A stretch of 64,000 bases of DNA from Arabidopsis thaliana (taxonomy: Eukaryota > Streptophyta > Magnoliopsida > Brassicales > Brassicaceae). Position numbers and translations under genes: made by a program. A model generated the notes under the pieces. That model ran no database searches and had not been told where the DNA came from. It worked only from the letters and a program-made list of their open reading frames with translations. The stretch is from assembly GCF_000001735.4 (NCBI RefSeq), contig NC_003076.8:18541835-18605834 (forward strand). Reading direction: 5' to 3'. Positions 33,931-46,566 of the stretch are shown here, in pieces. Each line of letters begins with the position of its first letter. Position 1 is the first letter of the stretch.

Positions 33931-36900
33931 TCAACGTGAAACCGTACGTATGTCTTTAAGAAGACCCAAGACCTGTTGCATTGTTGGTCGCTTCACTGGC
34001 GTCTCCGCCGTGCAAAAGTAACCAATTCGAAGACTCTCTACCATCTCATTAACCGATTCTCCAGCAGCTAACCGCAATCTCGAGTCAAGAGCTTCCTCTC
34101 CTCTTCTCTCCTTAACCAACCGGCGAACGGATTTAACATTCTCATCACTCCCTTGCTTCCCGGTTAATAACTCAAACAAAATCACCCCGAAACTATACAC
34201 ATCGAATTCTACATTGTTTTTATTAGTATCATCTCCGGTTCTCGCAATGTTGTTGATACCGAAATCAGAGATACGCGGCTCTAGGGTTTCGGTTAGGAGG
34301 ATGTTGGTAGCGACTAAGTGTCCATGAGTAGTACCAACGTGGTGTAGATAGGCTAAACCACGTGCAACTCCTATGGCGATACGGTGACGTATTAGCCAAT
34401 TTGTTTTCTCCGGTGATGAGTCTCCGACGTGACTCTCCCATGTATCGGCACTCCAATCTTCCACGTTGGTTTCTCCCGCCGGGAGCTCGTGTAGCCATCG
34501 GTGAAGATCTCCGTTAGCCATAAATTCATATAATATAAGCTTCTCTTTTCCTAAAAATAATAAACCGCAATATTGGTTACGAACAAATAAATATAATACT
34601 GATTTTTTGTCACAAGTATGAATATTTTAAATTATATATGTAAATTAATATTGCATTTCCTAATTCACCCATACCAAATAAATTCAGTAAATTGTAAATC
34701 TTAGTTAAATACTGAAATTAATACAGTGATGCTAGACTATTAACTTTCGAATTCACTATTTAAACAGAGTTAATACTGCAAAACATATTATGGTAATTGG
34801 TAAACATGGTAAATATAATTAGGTAAAAAAGAAAACATATTTAGCATGTACGTAAAGAAAAAACGATTATTGAAACCCGACAAGCTATATATAATCTCTA
34901 CGAGTCCCAAAGCAAAGGATGTGACTTGTCTGCACATATTTTAAAGTCGTCCCAGTCGTCCACTAACAAAAACACCAAATGAAACAACCCTAAAAACAAG
35001 TCATTGTAAGAAACTATCACACATATTTCTCTGAGAAACTTTTTGGAATAATTATACATTTTTACGTTAAGGTCACGAAAATTCATAAAAAAATTGTAAT
35101 CATGGCACAAAAACCATTAGATTTTTTTTACGTGACGTACCATCATCACAGAACTGACTTCTTTCGTCTGTACTACAACGCATACGAAGATACTACTATT
35201 GAATACGACACCGTTCAGCATTTAATGCCTCATTAATGTGTTTATCCAAAAACCCGTGAAAGTAGAGACAAAAATTCATTAAATGACGTCTACGCCTCCA
35301 CTATTTTATTGATTTATTCCAACCCCAATCAAAAAAATATTTTACATAAAAAAGAAGTCAAATCTTTGATATATTTTTGTTCTAAATTAGCGTATTCCAC
35401 TAATTATAATTAGCAACAAAAAATTATATGATCTTGTTTATCTTTGTTTAGAAAAATAAAACTTAACTATTCTCTATTTTTTTGCTTGATATATACTTAA
35501 CTTGTGAGATATTTACTTTGTTTAGTAACTTGGTTAAAAAAACGGAAAATATTTTGTTACATTACTACATATTATCCTTTTTTTTTTTGTCTAAAACTAC
35601 ATATTTATCCAAAGTTATATATACATTATAGCATAAAATTTATTTGCTACTTAGTCGAATCAAAGCATGTCCTATATTGGGGTTTTTAAGTCAATTTCAA
35701 AACTTTAGGTCGTAACTAAACCGAAATTAAAAATATTGGGAGAGATTAGTTTAGTACCTGCGATGCAATAACCGGAGAGAGTCAAAAGATTTGGATGTTT
35801 AAGCCGAGTTAAAGCTTCGAACGCAGTAACGGCGTCGTTTTGATCAACGTCTCTGATTCTCTCAAGCACTTTAATTGCCACGTGGAGATCTCCTGGTAAA
35901 ACGGCACGGTAAAGTGGACCACAAGTGCCGTCAGAAATAACGGACTCCGTTCCGAAATGTGACGTGGCAACAATCAGATCCTTGAAAGTCAGATTCATCA
36001 ACGGCTTAGATGCCATCACAACCGGAGCCGCCGTTGGCTCTTTTATATCGGCGACCCATGAAGAACCAGACTCCGTTCCGAATTCGAACGGTCCAGATTT
36101 CTCCATTTTGAAATCTAACGGTGTAGGATTCGAAATCGCCCATCTCGATTTCGTTCTCGCCGATTTCATTCTCCGGCGGATTAAAATTATAGCCGCAGCG
36201 AAGATTACGATTATCAAAGCTCCTAACGAAGACGATAGGCCAATCACCAAAGGAGTGTGATTTGTACGGTGCGTTTTAACGTTTCGTTGACGCACTGGTG
36301 GCGGATGCCGGTGTGGTAGACGGTGGATACGGTGGTGATAAGGGATTTTGGAATCGTTGAAGACGAAATCGCCGCCGTGTAAGAATGCTGATTTACCGAA
36401 TTTTCGGTATTTGTCAAATCCAACCGAACCGGAAAACCGGTTTGCAGATAAATTCAAGAATTGGAGATGGTTGAGATTCGGAAAGTCAACCGGGAACGAA
36501 CCGTTCATTGAGTTCTCCGATAAATCCAAGTAATCCAACGACTTTAAACCGGAAATCGGTTTAACACTACCATTGATTTTACATCTGGATATATCAAGGT
36601 GGCGTAAACCCGATAGAGAACCCAAACCAAGAGGCAAAACACCGAGACTGTTGTGCGAAAGATCGAGAGTTGTGAGGTTGGTAAATCCGGTAAAGTTAAC
36701 CGCGTGTTTAAACCGATTGAACGAGAGATTCAACTCCTTAACCGCAGACAAAACCGAACCATTAACTGGAATCACTCGTATAGAGCCACCAAACCGGTTC
36801 CGAGAGAGATTAACGGAGACAAGACCTGGCATAGACCAGAGCCAAGTGGGAAGAGAACCATCGAGAGAGTTGTTGGAGAGATCAAGAACACGTAAGCGCG

Positions 36901-37138
36901 TGAGATTACGTATAGGGTTCCAAGAAACGGTGCCGTTTAGTTTTCTTGACGGAAGAACGACGTGAGTGATAACGGCGGAGCAGTTTGAGGAGAACCAGGA
37001 AGAGTTGAAACCGGAGACGTAACGAAAAACTGTGGTTAGTTGATGGAAGTCTGTGCCGTTAGGACAAGAAACTGTGGAAGAAGAGTCTGAGTGTGAGAAG
37101 GAGACCAAAGATAAGAGAAGAAACAACTTTAGAAACAT
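33931..37138 (-). CDS. MEE62: LRR receptor-like pseudokinase MEE62
   Basis: Two exons, 35758-37138 and 33931-34550, join at GCA-G|GA for 2001 nt, 666 aa. The signal peptide [17 protein letters not shown] leads LRRs from about residue 55 to 230 ([47 protein letters not shown]). Next are a His/Arg-rich juxtamembrane stretch, a membrane helix ([22 protein letters not shown]) and a kinase fold. The ATP-binding lysine is there ([10 protein letters not shown]), but the catalytic loop reads [12 protein letters not shown]: the HRD Asp is gone, the Gly loop is degenerate ([11 protein letters not shown]) and APE is missing, while SDFGINN remains. So it is probably a pseudokinase. The name comes from maternal effect embryo arrest 62 (AT5G45800, from memory). 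The 1207-bp intron is long for this genome. Confidence 0.93.
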
Positions 37139-38121
37139 GTTTTTAGTTTGTTGTTGAAGACTGTTCTTCCATGGAAGATAAAGAAATGGTGAAGAGAGAA
37201 AGATAGAGAGAGAGAGAGAGAGGGTTTAGTTGTTGCAGAATTTGAGAGGAGCTGGTGAGGTTTATCAGAAAAGAGAGAAGAGAGAGGGGGAGATACATTA
37301 CATACGGTTGATAATATGCCAACGATGACGTGGATTATGATGCAAAAACTAAAAGTCAAATTGTTGTAAACTTGTAGCTCGATTAAATCTAGTGAAGTGA
37401 TGGCAAATAATATTTTACTAAGACAAATTCTCTCTTCTTTAAATTAGTTATGTAAGATTTCAAAAATACAAAATATACTTATGCCTTTAAAATATATTTA
37501 ACAATTTATTTTTTGTCTATATCGCATTACTCAAAATAGCAATCAATTTTTTTTTAATTGCATCTTTACTAAAAGATATTAATTGGGATTGTTTTTACAG
37601 CAATAAATATTAATAAACTTTTGATCAACTATTGAAGTGAAAAGATTTCCACTATTCATTTATTCTACGGATTCAAATGATTACAAATAGACTAATCATA
37701 GATATTTTTATATTGAAATAATTTGAATCAACAACGGTTTATGTTTATTGTCCATCTTAAAAATAAAGTAGATTAAACCGCTGATAAATTAGTTCGCAGT
37801 AACCGCAACATCCATTTATAACCTATATCGTCGAATTCCACTATTGTAAACAGTAAACACCAATATCAAAATTAATGCATGAACATTAGCTGTAGAAATA
37901 TATAAAAGAACTTCACTGAATCATCTATCTTTAGGAAAATAGGATTCTGTAATCATGTTTTATTATCATCATTATCTTTATACGGTACTTTTTATTTTTC
38001 TTTTGTAAAAGTGAAAGTTATAACTAAAGTTTATATAGGAAATAAACAATTTTAATTATTTGAACTCATTGAATTAATTTACTTTGTGATAAATTGACAC
38101 TATATGCATCAAAACAAAGAA

Positions 38122-38147
38122 ATATATATATATATATATATATATAT
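38122..38147. repeat. (TA)n microsatellite
   Basis: Thirteen TA units without interruption. Confidence 0.9.
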
Positions 38148-41100
38148 TCAGATTATATAAGATTAAACTTAGTGAATCAACTAATTTTAGTGATTCGGAT
38201 AATTGATAAACTATTTTTCTTTAGTATTTATATTTCTTACTTTTCACTTTTTCAAAAGAAAAGAGAGGCAAAGAAAAAAGTACCTCGTAAAGATAATGAT
38301 GATAAGTACATGATTGGTATCCAATAAATCAAAAGATAAATCATGCAATTCCTTTTTTTTCAATCATGGACAATCTGTATACTTCAAAAAAGGATAATCT
38401 CAGATAGGCAATATATTGAATTTAGTCTAATATTACGAAAGACATGCATCAATCATTATACTACTAGTACTATATAATTGTCCATTAGTATGAAAATGAA
38501 AAAAAAAAATCGGTGTAAACTGTGGAAATTGATTTACAGTTTGAGGTAAGACTACTAGCTTGTCATTATATACAAGAGACGTGTTTAAAACTTCAGTCAC
38601 ATTCAAACCATAATACAAGTAAAGAAACAGTATATAAGAGAAATTAACTAAAAACATTTATCAACAAAGAATCATTATATTGGATTAACTAAATTCTTAA
38701 TATGACACTATTTTAGGATTGCATGTGATATTTTTTTCTGAAAATAATTGCATGTGATATTAAAGTGCAAAAATCAAAATACAGATGAATATCAACGTTG
38801 TCATATATATGCAACAATTTGTGTATTTATAACATTACGATGGAGATGAAAATGCTACTTTAATTGGCAGTATATATTTTCTGTTGTTGTTGTTTATGGG
38901 TTTGAAACTCAAGTGAAGTAAGCAAAGAGGTATATGGTTGGTGCGATGACTTTGTGTGGTAGTTTGATGCAGATGATGCGAAATAGAAACGTGGACCCTA
39001 TCTTTTAACAAAATTTATTAAATTATCTATTTTCATTCGATGTTGTATCCTAGGTGTAATTTTGCATATCCTTAAATTATAAATAAAACGTGTTTTAAAA
39101 AATTTACGTATGTCTTGTAGTAAATGCTTATATTTATTACCATCGGTTATTTGTTGATGGGGTTGGTTGAAAAGTAAATAATGGTGTAGTTGAATCAAAC
39201 AAAACAACAGTGTACTTTTTGAATAAAAAGATTTATTCGAGTCTACTGTTTTGATCTAACATTTCGGTTATTGAATATCAAAATTTACATTTAACTTATT
39301 TCAATAGGATTAACTTTTTTATTACATTATTTCATTAGGACTAACTTTTTAATTACATTAGCTGCGTAAAGCTTGATTATATTGATAAGTATGTAGTTAT
39401 ATAGATGTCCAAAACATTCCCATGAGAAACCACGAAAATTCAAAGTTGCGTTGAATGATATGAATATTAAACTCTATTTGGGGTGTTAGTGTGTTACTAT
39501 TTTGAAAGATTCAAACATTTGCAAATTTAATGAATTAAAGAAATGTCCGCCGGAGAAAGACTATAGTTTAATGTATTAATGGACATAAGCCAGTGTCTAA
39601 ATATACGCCGGAGTATATGGTACATCCACCAAGGAGATCGGTTGGATCGGATTATGTGGAAGCATATTTTATCAAGACATTATTTATTGTTTTTAATACA
39701 TAAACTCGAAGTTTAGACTTAAATCTTATATCCAAAATATGCAAAAAACCGGGTTTTCAAAATTATTACATCTTTAGAAACTTAAATTGTTTTCCATACA
39801 AAAAAATTAATAAAACTTGTAGATTGGATGACTTGATAACCACCGGAAAACAATTTCACCACTCAAAATTGAAAACTGGTGGTTACATAATTCTTTAGTT
39901 AAATTACTTAAACTTTTAAGAGTTTTAGTCAAAATATATATCCAAATGCATGCGGTTGATTGTGCTTGTAGTTGTCTAAGAAAAACATATAATAACCCCC
40001 ATATTCCTGTTTATATTTCATTGTTATGATATTGGTGTTTAGTTGACAAACAAAAAAAGTTCTTTTGGTATTAGATCTCCTACAACAAAAGTCTAGATTA
40101 CGTCAAGACATTTGTGTATTAATTACATATAAATTTCATGATGTCTAAAAATTGAACTCGACCAACACTATTAAGTTAAGTTATTAAATAAGAACTAGCA
40201 AGTCATTTTCTCATCTTTTACATATTGCAACAATGTGTTTGTGAAAACGCAAAATGATTGATGTACGTATACTTCGGCCATTTTTTCTTGTCGTGATGGC
40301 AGGATTTAAATTCTCCAAAATTCAATTCACTTATATATAAACGGTTTTATTTCTGATCCATCCAATTTTTGTTTTCCATTAGTAAAGCATTGAATTTCCT
40401 AAAAACTTTCACAATTAGAACATCATGGTGTAAATATTTAAGTCTAACAACACGTAATTATTGTGAAAGTAATGTGCTGCAAATGGGTTGTATTAAATAA
40501 GCTTGGAAATGGAAGAACAAAATGGTTTTACTGTATATTAAAAATACCTTGTCATAACAACTAATTTAAAATGAAGAAAATTATGATCTTGGGAAATTCC
40601 AAACAAATCCACTAAATCCCAAGACAAAAAGATCCATAGAATGCCAACTAATATTCCACAAAGTATCTAACACATTCACATTCTCCTTGAGCAACCCAAC
40701 CTAAAAGTTAATCCACATTCTTTATTTTATCATTTTAACCACTCACACCAACATTGTTGGTCCATGTGCTTGCTTATATGTGTGTGCGATCTCTTTGTTC
40801 TATTTTAATGTTATTGGGTTATTCTTATGTTACTGCTGGATCTTTGACATGATGATCATTTGTATCAGCGTTGCCTCTATGTGATAATCAAAATTTAAAC
40901 TAATTGTATATGTATGTGAATTGTGGGCAACGTAAAAGAAATTTATGCAATTTCCGTACTACCTAACTTGATGTTGGGAGATCGATGAGAGCGACTCAAA
41001 CTGAATCATTCTCATTAATCTTCCAACACTTGATTATTATCCTCAATATAAACAATCACGTTAAGAAATTGCAAACTGTTTTCTTTTAAGAAAATTAGAA

Positions 41101-42945
41101 AGACGGTTTTTAAGGAGGAACTAGATTGTCAGTATTTTATTTTTTTATTTTGGCTAACAAAATAATACTTCTTTATTTATAATTAAACCATTGACTGAAC
41201 TGACCGGACTATATAAGTTATGTTTTACAATGGCGCAACTATAATTTGATATGTTGTATCAACTTGTAAAATCAATCAAGTTTTGAATCCGGAGTCATCT
41301 GATTAAGGTAAAGATGTACATTTTAAGTTTTAATAGAGCAAAAATCTCAATTTTGCAATAGATAAATTGTTATAGATAAAAACAATTTTTAGGCCGAAAT
41401 TCATTCATTTTGGACTTTCAGGCCAATTATAGAGTTAAATTCCAGTCCATTTTGCTGGTCCATGATTAGGTATGGACCTAAATCTCTCTTTTTTTGGCAA
41501 GCCCAGTCTAAAAAGAGAAAATACAATCCAGCCCAATTGACTAAATCTCTCTGTTTACATGACCTATTTTTGGTGACAAATTTTAACAATCTGTTTGGAG
41601 AAACAGTTCACATGGATAATTTTGTCAACAAAGAAGAAAGAATTGAGTAAATTGCTCTACTTCACACCTGTCAAAAGAGGTTAATTCACCAACTACATGT
41701 GTGACCTGATACGTGCACGTTATTATCAATATGTACGTCTAAAAAACCTTAAGAGTTTGAATATTCGTATTTCGTAACACTCTCAATATTCAAATATTAT
41801 CAAAAATAAAATAAAATATTATCAATAAGATTTGTTAGTTGGGTTGGGTAATCTATCAAATACACTAATACAGCAAATCATTTCAATTTCACGACAAGTG
41901 GAAACTTTTCATTATGTCACTTTGCTTAAATCTTCACCGACCATTATGTCACTTTGCTTATATGTAAACCTTTGACTTACAATTTGGTTTTCTAATTAAA
42001 AAAACAATTAATGAAAAACTGTAATTTGACCTGACTAGTAAGTTAGTAACTCAAGACAAATAAACACCAAAAAGGAATGAAAATAAAATTTATGTATATT
42101 ATTTTATTAATTTTATGATTTCATGCAAAACAGATTGTGAATGATTTGTAATCATATTTCGAAAACGTCAAAATGTGAAGAAATTACATACAATATTGTT
42201 GAGTTTTCTAATTAGGTGATACTTCAATTTTGGAATTAGTCATGTGCTAGAATTAAGTACGTGTCTACTAATCTACTAATATATCAGTTATGTGGTGTAA
42301 ACTTTTAAAGCTCTATACTTTCTTAATATGTAGTATATTATCGAAGGATCAATGTTGACATTACGATGATAATGACATTTACGATTGTAATTGAATATTC
42401 TATAATGCCAAGATGTGATCATTTTCGTTTCTTACTCTTTCATAAAATTCTTTTGGTGTTTTAGGGACCTTTCAAAGAGACTGCGTTTCTAGGTCTTAGA
42501 TTCGAATCTTGATGCTTGGAAATGATTAGTTCTTGATCTCAGTGATTACGAGTCCAAGACTCAAAACACTTTGGTTTAAACTTTTTTTTTTTTTTTTTTT
42601 TTACTTATATTCCATTTCCATTGTTTCTATATCTATGGAAATGAAAAATAATTCATTGATCTTTTCTATCTAAATAAAAAAATTCTCCTTCGGTTTCAAA
42701 TTATTTTTTATTGTTTGTATTAGAAACAATCAATTTTTCTAACATAGTATTAGTTTTTTAAGCATTTAAAGCAAAAAAAAAAAAAACAGTTGACCAATAG
42801 GCTATATATATGTGTTGGTGGTATACAAAAAGTGAGATTTATTTGTATACCAATTCTGAAACATTTCCAAATATACCACAAGAAAAATCCTATTTCTGGA
42901 AAAAGCCCTAAAAACAGAACAGAGGAAGACGAGAAAAACAGAGAA

Positions 42946-42966
42946 AGAGAGAGAGAGAGAGAGAGA
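42946..42966 (+). repeat. (GA)n run in the CIPK19 leader
   Basis: A perfect GA run about 140 bp before the CIPK19 start, in the position of the 5' UTR. Confidence 0.85.
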
Positions 42967-43087
42967 TCGTCTTCTTCTACAACCTCTCAATAATCAAACA
43001 AAAAAACGTGTTTTTTTTTTTTTTGCGAATTCGATCTTCGATCAAGAAGATCTTGATCTCAAAATCCAAACTTTTCTTCACCATTTC

Positions 43088-43123
43088 ATGAGAATCTCTC
43101 GCTTTCAATGGCGGATTTGTTAA
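43088..43123 (+). CDS. Overlapping upstream ORF of CIPK19 (11 codons)
   Basis: ATG at 43088 opens [11 protein letters not shown] with a stop at 43121-43123. It overlaps the CIPK19 start (43108) in another frame. Ribosomes starting here would miss the main start, so it could lower translation. Whether it lies in the mature leader is likely but not proven. Confidence 0.45.
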   Translation: MRISRFQWRIC

Positions 43124-44559
43124 GAAAAGTGAAATCGATAAAGAAGAAGCAGGATCAGAGCAATCATCAAGCTCTGATCCTTGGCAAATACGAAATGGGT
43201 AGGCTTCTTGGCCACGGAACCTTCGCTAAAGTCTATCTCGCACGAAACGCTCAATCTGGAGAAAGCGTAGCGATCAAGGTAATTGACAAAGAGAAAGTTC
43301 TCAAATCCGGTTTAATCGCACACATCAAACGCGAGATCTCGATCTTGCGCCGTGTTCGTCATCCTAACATCGTTCAGCTATTCGAAGTCATGGCGACGAA
43401 ATCTAAGATCTATTTCGTAATGGAATATGTTAAAGGAGGTGAATTGTTCAACAAGGTAGCTAAAGGAAGGTTAAAAGAAGAAATGGCACGTAAATATTTT
43501 CAACAGTTGATCTCAGCCGTATCGTTTTGTCACTTCCGTGGTGTTTATCATCGAGATTTGAAACCGGAGAATCTTCTTTTAGACGAAAATGGAAACCTAA
43601 AAGTCTCTGATTTTGGTCTTAGTGCTGTTTCTGATCAGATTCGACAAGATGGGTTATTTCATACTTTTTGTGGGACCCCTGCTTACGTGGCACCGGAGGT
43701 TCTTGCTCGGAAAGGCTACGATGGAGCTAAAGTCGATATTTGGTCTTGTGGAGTGATCTTGTTTGTGTTAATGGCAGGGTTTCTTCCTTTTCATGATCGG
43801 AATGTTATGGCTATGTATAAGAAGATTTACAGAGGAGATTTTAGGTGTCCGAGATGGTTTCCGGTTGAGATTAACCGGTTATTGATTCGAATGTTGGAGA
43901 CTAAACCGGAGAGACGGTTTACAATGCCGGATATTATGGAGACTAGTTGGTTCAAGAAAGGTTTTAAGCATATTAAGTTTTATGTTGAAGATGATCATCA
44001 GCTTTGTAACGTTGCTGATGATGATGAGATCGAATCGATTGAATCGGTTTCGGGGAGGTCTTCTACGGTTTCTGAACCGGAAGACTTCGAGTCTTTTGAT
44101 GGGAGGAGAAGAGGTGGTTCGATGCCTAGACCGGCAAGTTTGAATGCTTTCGATCTCATTTCGTTTTCGCCAGGTTTTGATCTTTCGGGTTTGTTTGAGG
44201 ATGATGGTGAAGGATCTAGGTTTGTGTCTGGTGCTCCTGTTGGTCAGATCATTTCTAAGTTGGAGGAAATCGCGAGGATTGTGAGTTTTACTGTGCGAAA
44301 GAAGGATTGTAAAGTGAGTCTTGAAGGTTCAAGAGAAGGAAGTATGAAAGGTCCATTGTCAATTGCTGCTGAGATATTTGAACTGACACCAGCTTTGGTT
44401 GTTGTTGAAGTGAAGAAGAAAGGAGGTGATAAAATGGAGTATGATGAGTTTTGTAATAAGGAGTTGAAACCTAAGTTGCAGAATTTGTCTTCCGAAAATG
44501 GCCAACGGGTTTCTGGTTCGCGTTCTTTGCCATCGTTTTTACTTTCTGATACTGATTAG
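43108..44559 (+). CDS. CIPK19: CBL-interacting protein kinase 19 (SnRK3)
   Basis: Intronless, 483 aa. The N-terminal kinase has [42 protein letters not shown] and an activation loop ending [10 protein letters not shown], all intact. The regulatory half carries the NAF/FISL motif [20 protein letters not shown], which binds CBL calcium sensors and releases autoinhibition, and a PPI region ([14 protein letters not shown]...[19 protein letters not shown]) for PP2C docking. It phosphorylates membrane transporters and NADPH oxidases when recruited by a CBL. It belongs to the intronless CIPK clade and faces CIPK20 tail to tail, 687 bp apart. Confidence 0.96.
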   Translation: MADLLRKVKSIKKKQDQSNHQALILGKYEMGRLLGHGTFAKVYLARNAQSGESVAIKVIDKEKVLKSGLIAHIKREISILRRVRHPNIVQLFEVMATKSKIYFVMEYVKGGELFNKVAKGRLKEEMARKYFQQLISAVSFCHFRGVYHRDLKPENLLLDENGNLKVSDFGLSAVSDQIRQDGLFHTFCGTPAYVAPEVLARKGYDGAKVDIWSCGVILFVLMAGFLPFHDRNVMAMYKKIYRGDFRCPRWFPVEINRLLIRMLETKPERRFTMPDIMETSWFKKGFKHIKFYVEDDHQLCNVADDDEIESIESVSGRSSTVSEPEDFESFDGRRRGGSMPRPASLNAFDLISFSPGFDLSGLFEDDGEGSRFVSGAPVGQIISKLEEIARIVSFTVRKKDCKVSLEGSREGSMKGPLSIAAEIFELTPALVVVEVKKKGGDKMEYDEFCNKELKPKLQNLSSENGQRVSGSRSLPSFLLSDTD

Positions 44560-45246
44560 GAAGATGAAAAATGAAGTTTTTGTTTCTGTTTTATTAGTTT
44601 TGTGACTCATATGTGGGGTTAACGACTTGTAATGTTCTTGTTCTTTGATGGTGTGTGAGAGACATTAGAATTTAGACCTAAAGAGAGTGGTGAGATATGA
44701 ATCATTGATGTGTAGAAAACACAGATGGAATAAACAAGTTTCTTTATGAGTTTGCTTCTTTTTTTTCTTTCTTTTTCCTTCTTTTGAATTTTAATTCTGT
44801 TAGTTTGAAATATGACAGAAATTCACTTAGAACAAGATTGTGTAATTTCTGTTGGAAATTTTGTCTACTAACGTCAATTAATATGACGGTTTATGATATA
44901 TAATTGAACATGTAGAGTTTACAAAAACAAAATCTTGAGAAGAAAGTTTAGCATTATAATCCAAGCCACACCATTAGCTAATCCAAATTTGTGTTGTTCT
45001 TTTAAATATGTTATATTCTAGTCATGCACCTTTAACCATAAACAATTTATTAATCCATTTATTTCTGTCACTTTTCTTTACTTCAAATCTTTGTGTAACT
45101 ATTGACCCCAATTAATTAAATAAATAAATCAACAACAATCTAAGATATGTGATGATGATTGCAGCCATTATCATAAATCTCATCTTTTACACGGAGATCT
45201 AAAGAAAAACAACCAAATCCAGAAAAATATAAGATGAAAAACACAT
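44560..45246. other. Convergent 3' spacer of CIPK19 and CIPK20
   Basis: It holds the 3' ends of both kinase genes. AT-rich in the middle; no gene. Confidence 0.5.
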
Positions 45247-46566
45247 TTAATGTATCACTTCAATCTTCTCATTGTTGCTATTGTTGTTGTTTCCTTGCCA
45301 TTTCCAAACAATATCTTTCAAAGAAGGCCTAAGCTCACGATCACAAAATTGCTTATACTCCATTGTATCACCTCCACTTTTCTTAAACTCAACCATATGA
45401 AAACTATTTGTCACTTCAAATATCTCAACATCAATCGCAAGATGTCCTTTTCTTCCTTCTCTCTTATCTTCCATCTTCACTCCTACATCGCTCTTCGTCA
45501 AATTGAATCTCTCACTACTTGTTGCTATCTCCTCGAATTTCGACACTATCTCTTTTGCATCTTTCTTCGTTGTAAACTTCGATTCTGATCTCTCTTCTTT
45601 CTCAAACAAACCCGAGAGATCGAATCCTTGAGACAGCGAAGAGATCAAGTCAAACGCGTTGTAAGACATCGGTTTTACGGAAAAAGCTGCGTGGACATCG
45701 CTGATCAGTGAGTCGATCTGATGACTTTCGGGAGATTTAGGCGTTTCGATCTTCTTGAAACCCTTTTGAAACCAGGAATTCTCCATGATTTTTTCAATCT
45801 TGATTCTTGAATTAGGGTTAGGGTCAAGAATCCGAGACAACAACTTCTTGACCTCGGGAGGAAACCAATTCGGACATTTGAATTCGCCTTTCGTGATTTT
45901 CCGATACATTTCCACAAGATTTTGCTCGTGAAACGGAAGAAATCCAGCCAATAGCACGTACAACACAACCCCGCAAGACCAAACATCGGCTTTAGCTCCA
46001 TCATAACCTTTCTTGCCTATCACTTCAGGTGCCACGTAAGCAGGTGTTCCACATGTCGTGTGAAGCAAGCCATCTTGCTGCTTCGACTCCCTCAACGCGC
46101 TAAGGCCAAAATCCGATATTTTCAAATCGCCGTTTTCGTCTAGAAGAAGATTCTCCGGTTTGAGATCGCGGTGGTAAACTCCGCGGCTATGGCAATAATC
46201 GATTGCTCCGATCAATTGCTGGAAATATTTTCGAGCAATGTTTTCTTTAAGCTTTCCTTTAGAGACTTTATCAAAAAGCTCACCGCCTTTAACGTATTCC
46301 ATAGCGAAATAGATCTTTGTCTTGCTCGCCATTACTTCATGGAGGAAGACGACGTGGGGGTGACGAACGAGACGCATCACTGATATTTCTCGTTTGATTT
46401 GATCGATTAATCCGACTTTCGCAACTTTCTGTTTGTCGATCACCTTGATCGCTACGCTTTCTCCTGTTTTTATGTTGCGTGCGTGGTACACTTTTGCGAA
46501 TGTGCCTTGACCTAGAAGACGACCTAATTCATATTTTCGCATCAAAACTATGCCGTTTTTATCCAT
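45247..46566 (-). CDS. CIPK20: CBL-interacting protein kinase 20 (SnRK3, PKS18)
   Basis: Intronless, 439 aa from [20 protein letters not shown]. The kinase is intact: [54 protein letters not shown]. The NAF motif is [20 protein letters not shown] and the PPI-like end is [22 protein letters not shown]18 is known for ABA and seedling phenotypes. It is clearly a paralogue of CIPK19 but shorter at the N-terminus and in the linker, so the pair is not a recent exact duplication. Confidence 0.95.
   Translation of the reverse strand: MDKNGIVLMRKYELGRLLGQGTFAKVYHARNIKTGESVAIKVIDKQKVAKVGLIDQIKREISVMRLVRHPHVVFLHEVMASKTKIYFAMEYVKGGELFDKVSKGKLKENIARKYFQQLIGAIDYCHSRGVYHRDLKPENLLLDENGDLKISDFGLSALRESKQQDGLLHTTCGTPAYVAPEVIGKKGYDGAKADVWSCGVVLYVLLAGFLPFHEQNLVEMYRKITKGEFKCPNWFPPEVKKLLSRILDPNPNSRIKIEKIMENSWFQKGFKKIETPKSPESHQIDSLISDVHAAFSVKPMSYNAFDLISSLSQGFDLSGLFEKEERSESKFTTKKDAKEIVSKFEEIATSSERFNLTKSDVGVKMEDKREGRKGHLAIDVEIFEVTNSFHMVEFKKSGGDTMEYKQFCDRELRPSLKDIVWKWQGNNNNSNNEKIEVIH

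Larger units (their letters stand above)
37139..43087. other. Gene-free region of about 6 kb
   Basis: I read both strands and saw no reading frame with protein-like composition, no tRNA and no paired element ends. It contains a (TA) microsatellite at 38122-38147, a T21 run at about 42582-42602, and a GA run (42946-42966) in what is probably the CIPK19 leader. Near 42495-42515 a B-box-like GATTCGAATCTTG stands before the T run and could be SINE-derived, but the evidence is weak. Confidence 0.5.

Noticed and set aside
42480-42605. B-box-like GATTCGAATCTTG followed by a T21 run, as a possible SINE
   Set aside because: No matching A box, no target duplication and no second copy seen in the window.
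37139-43087. Hidden transposon or gene in the 6-kb empty stretch
   Set aside because: No paired termini, target duplications or sustained coding composition were found on either strand by reading.
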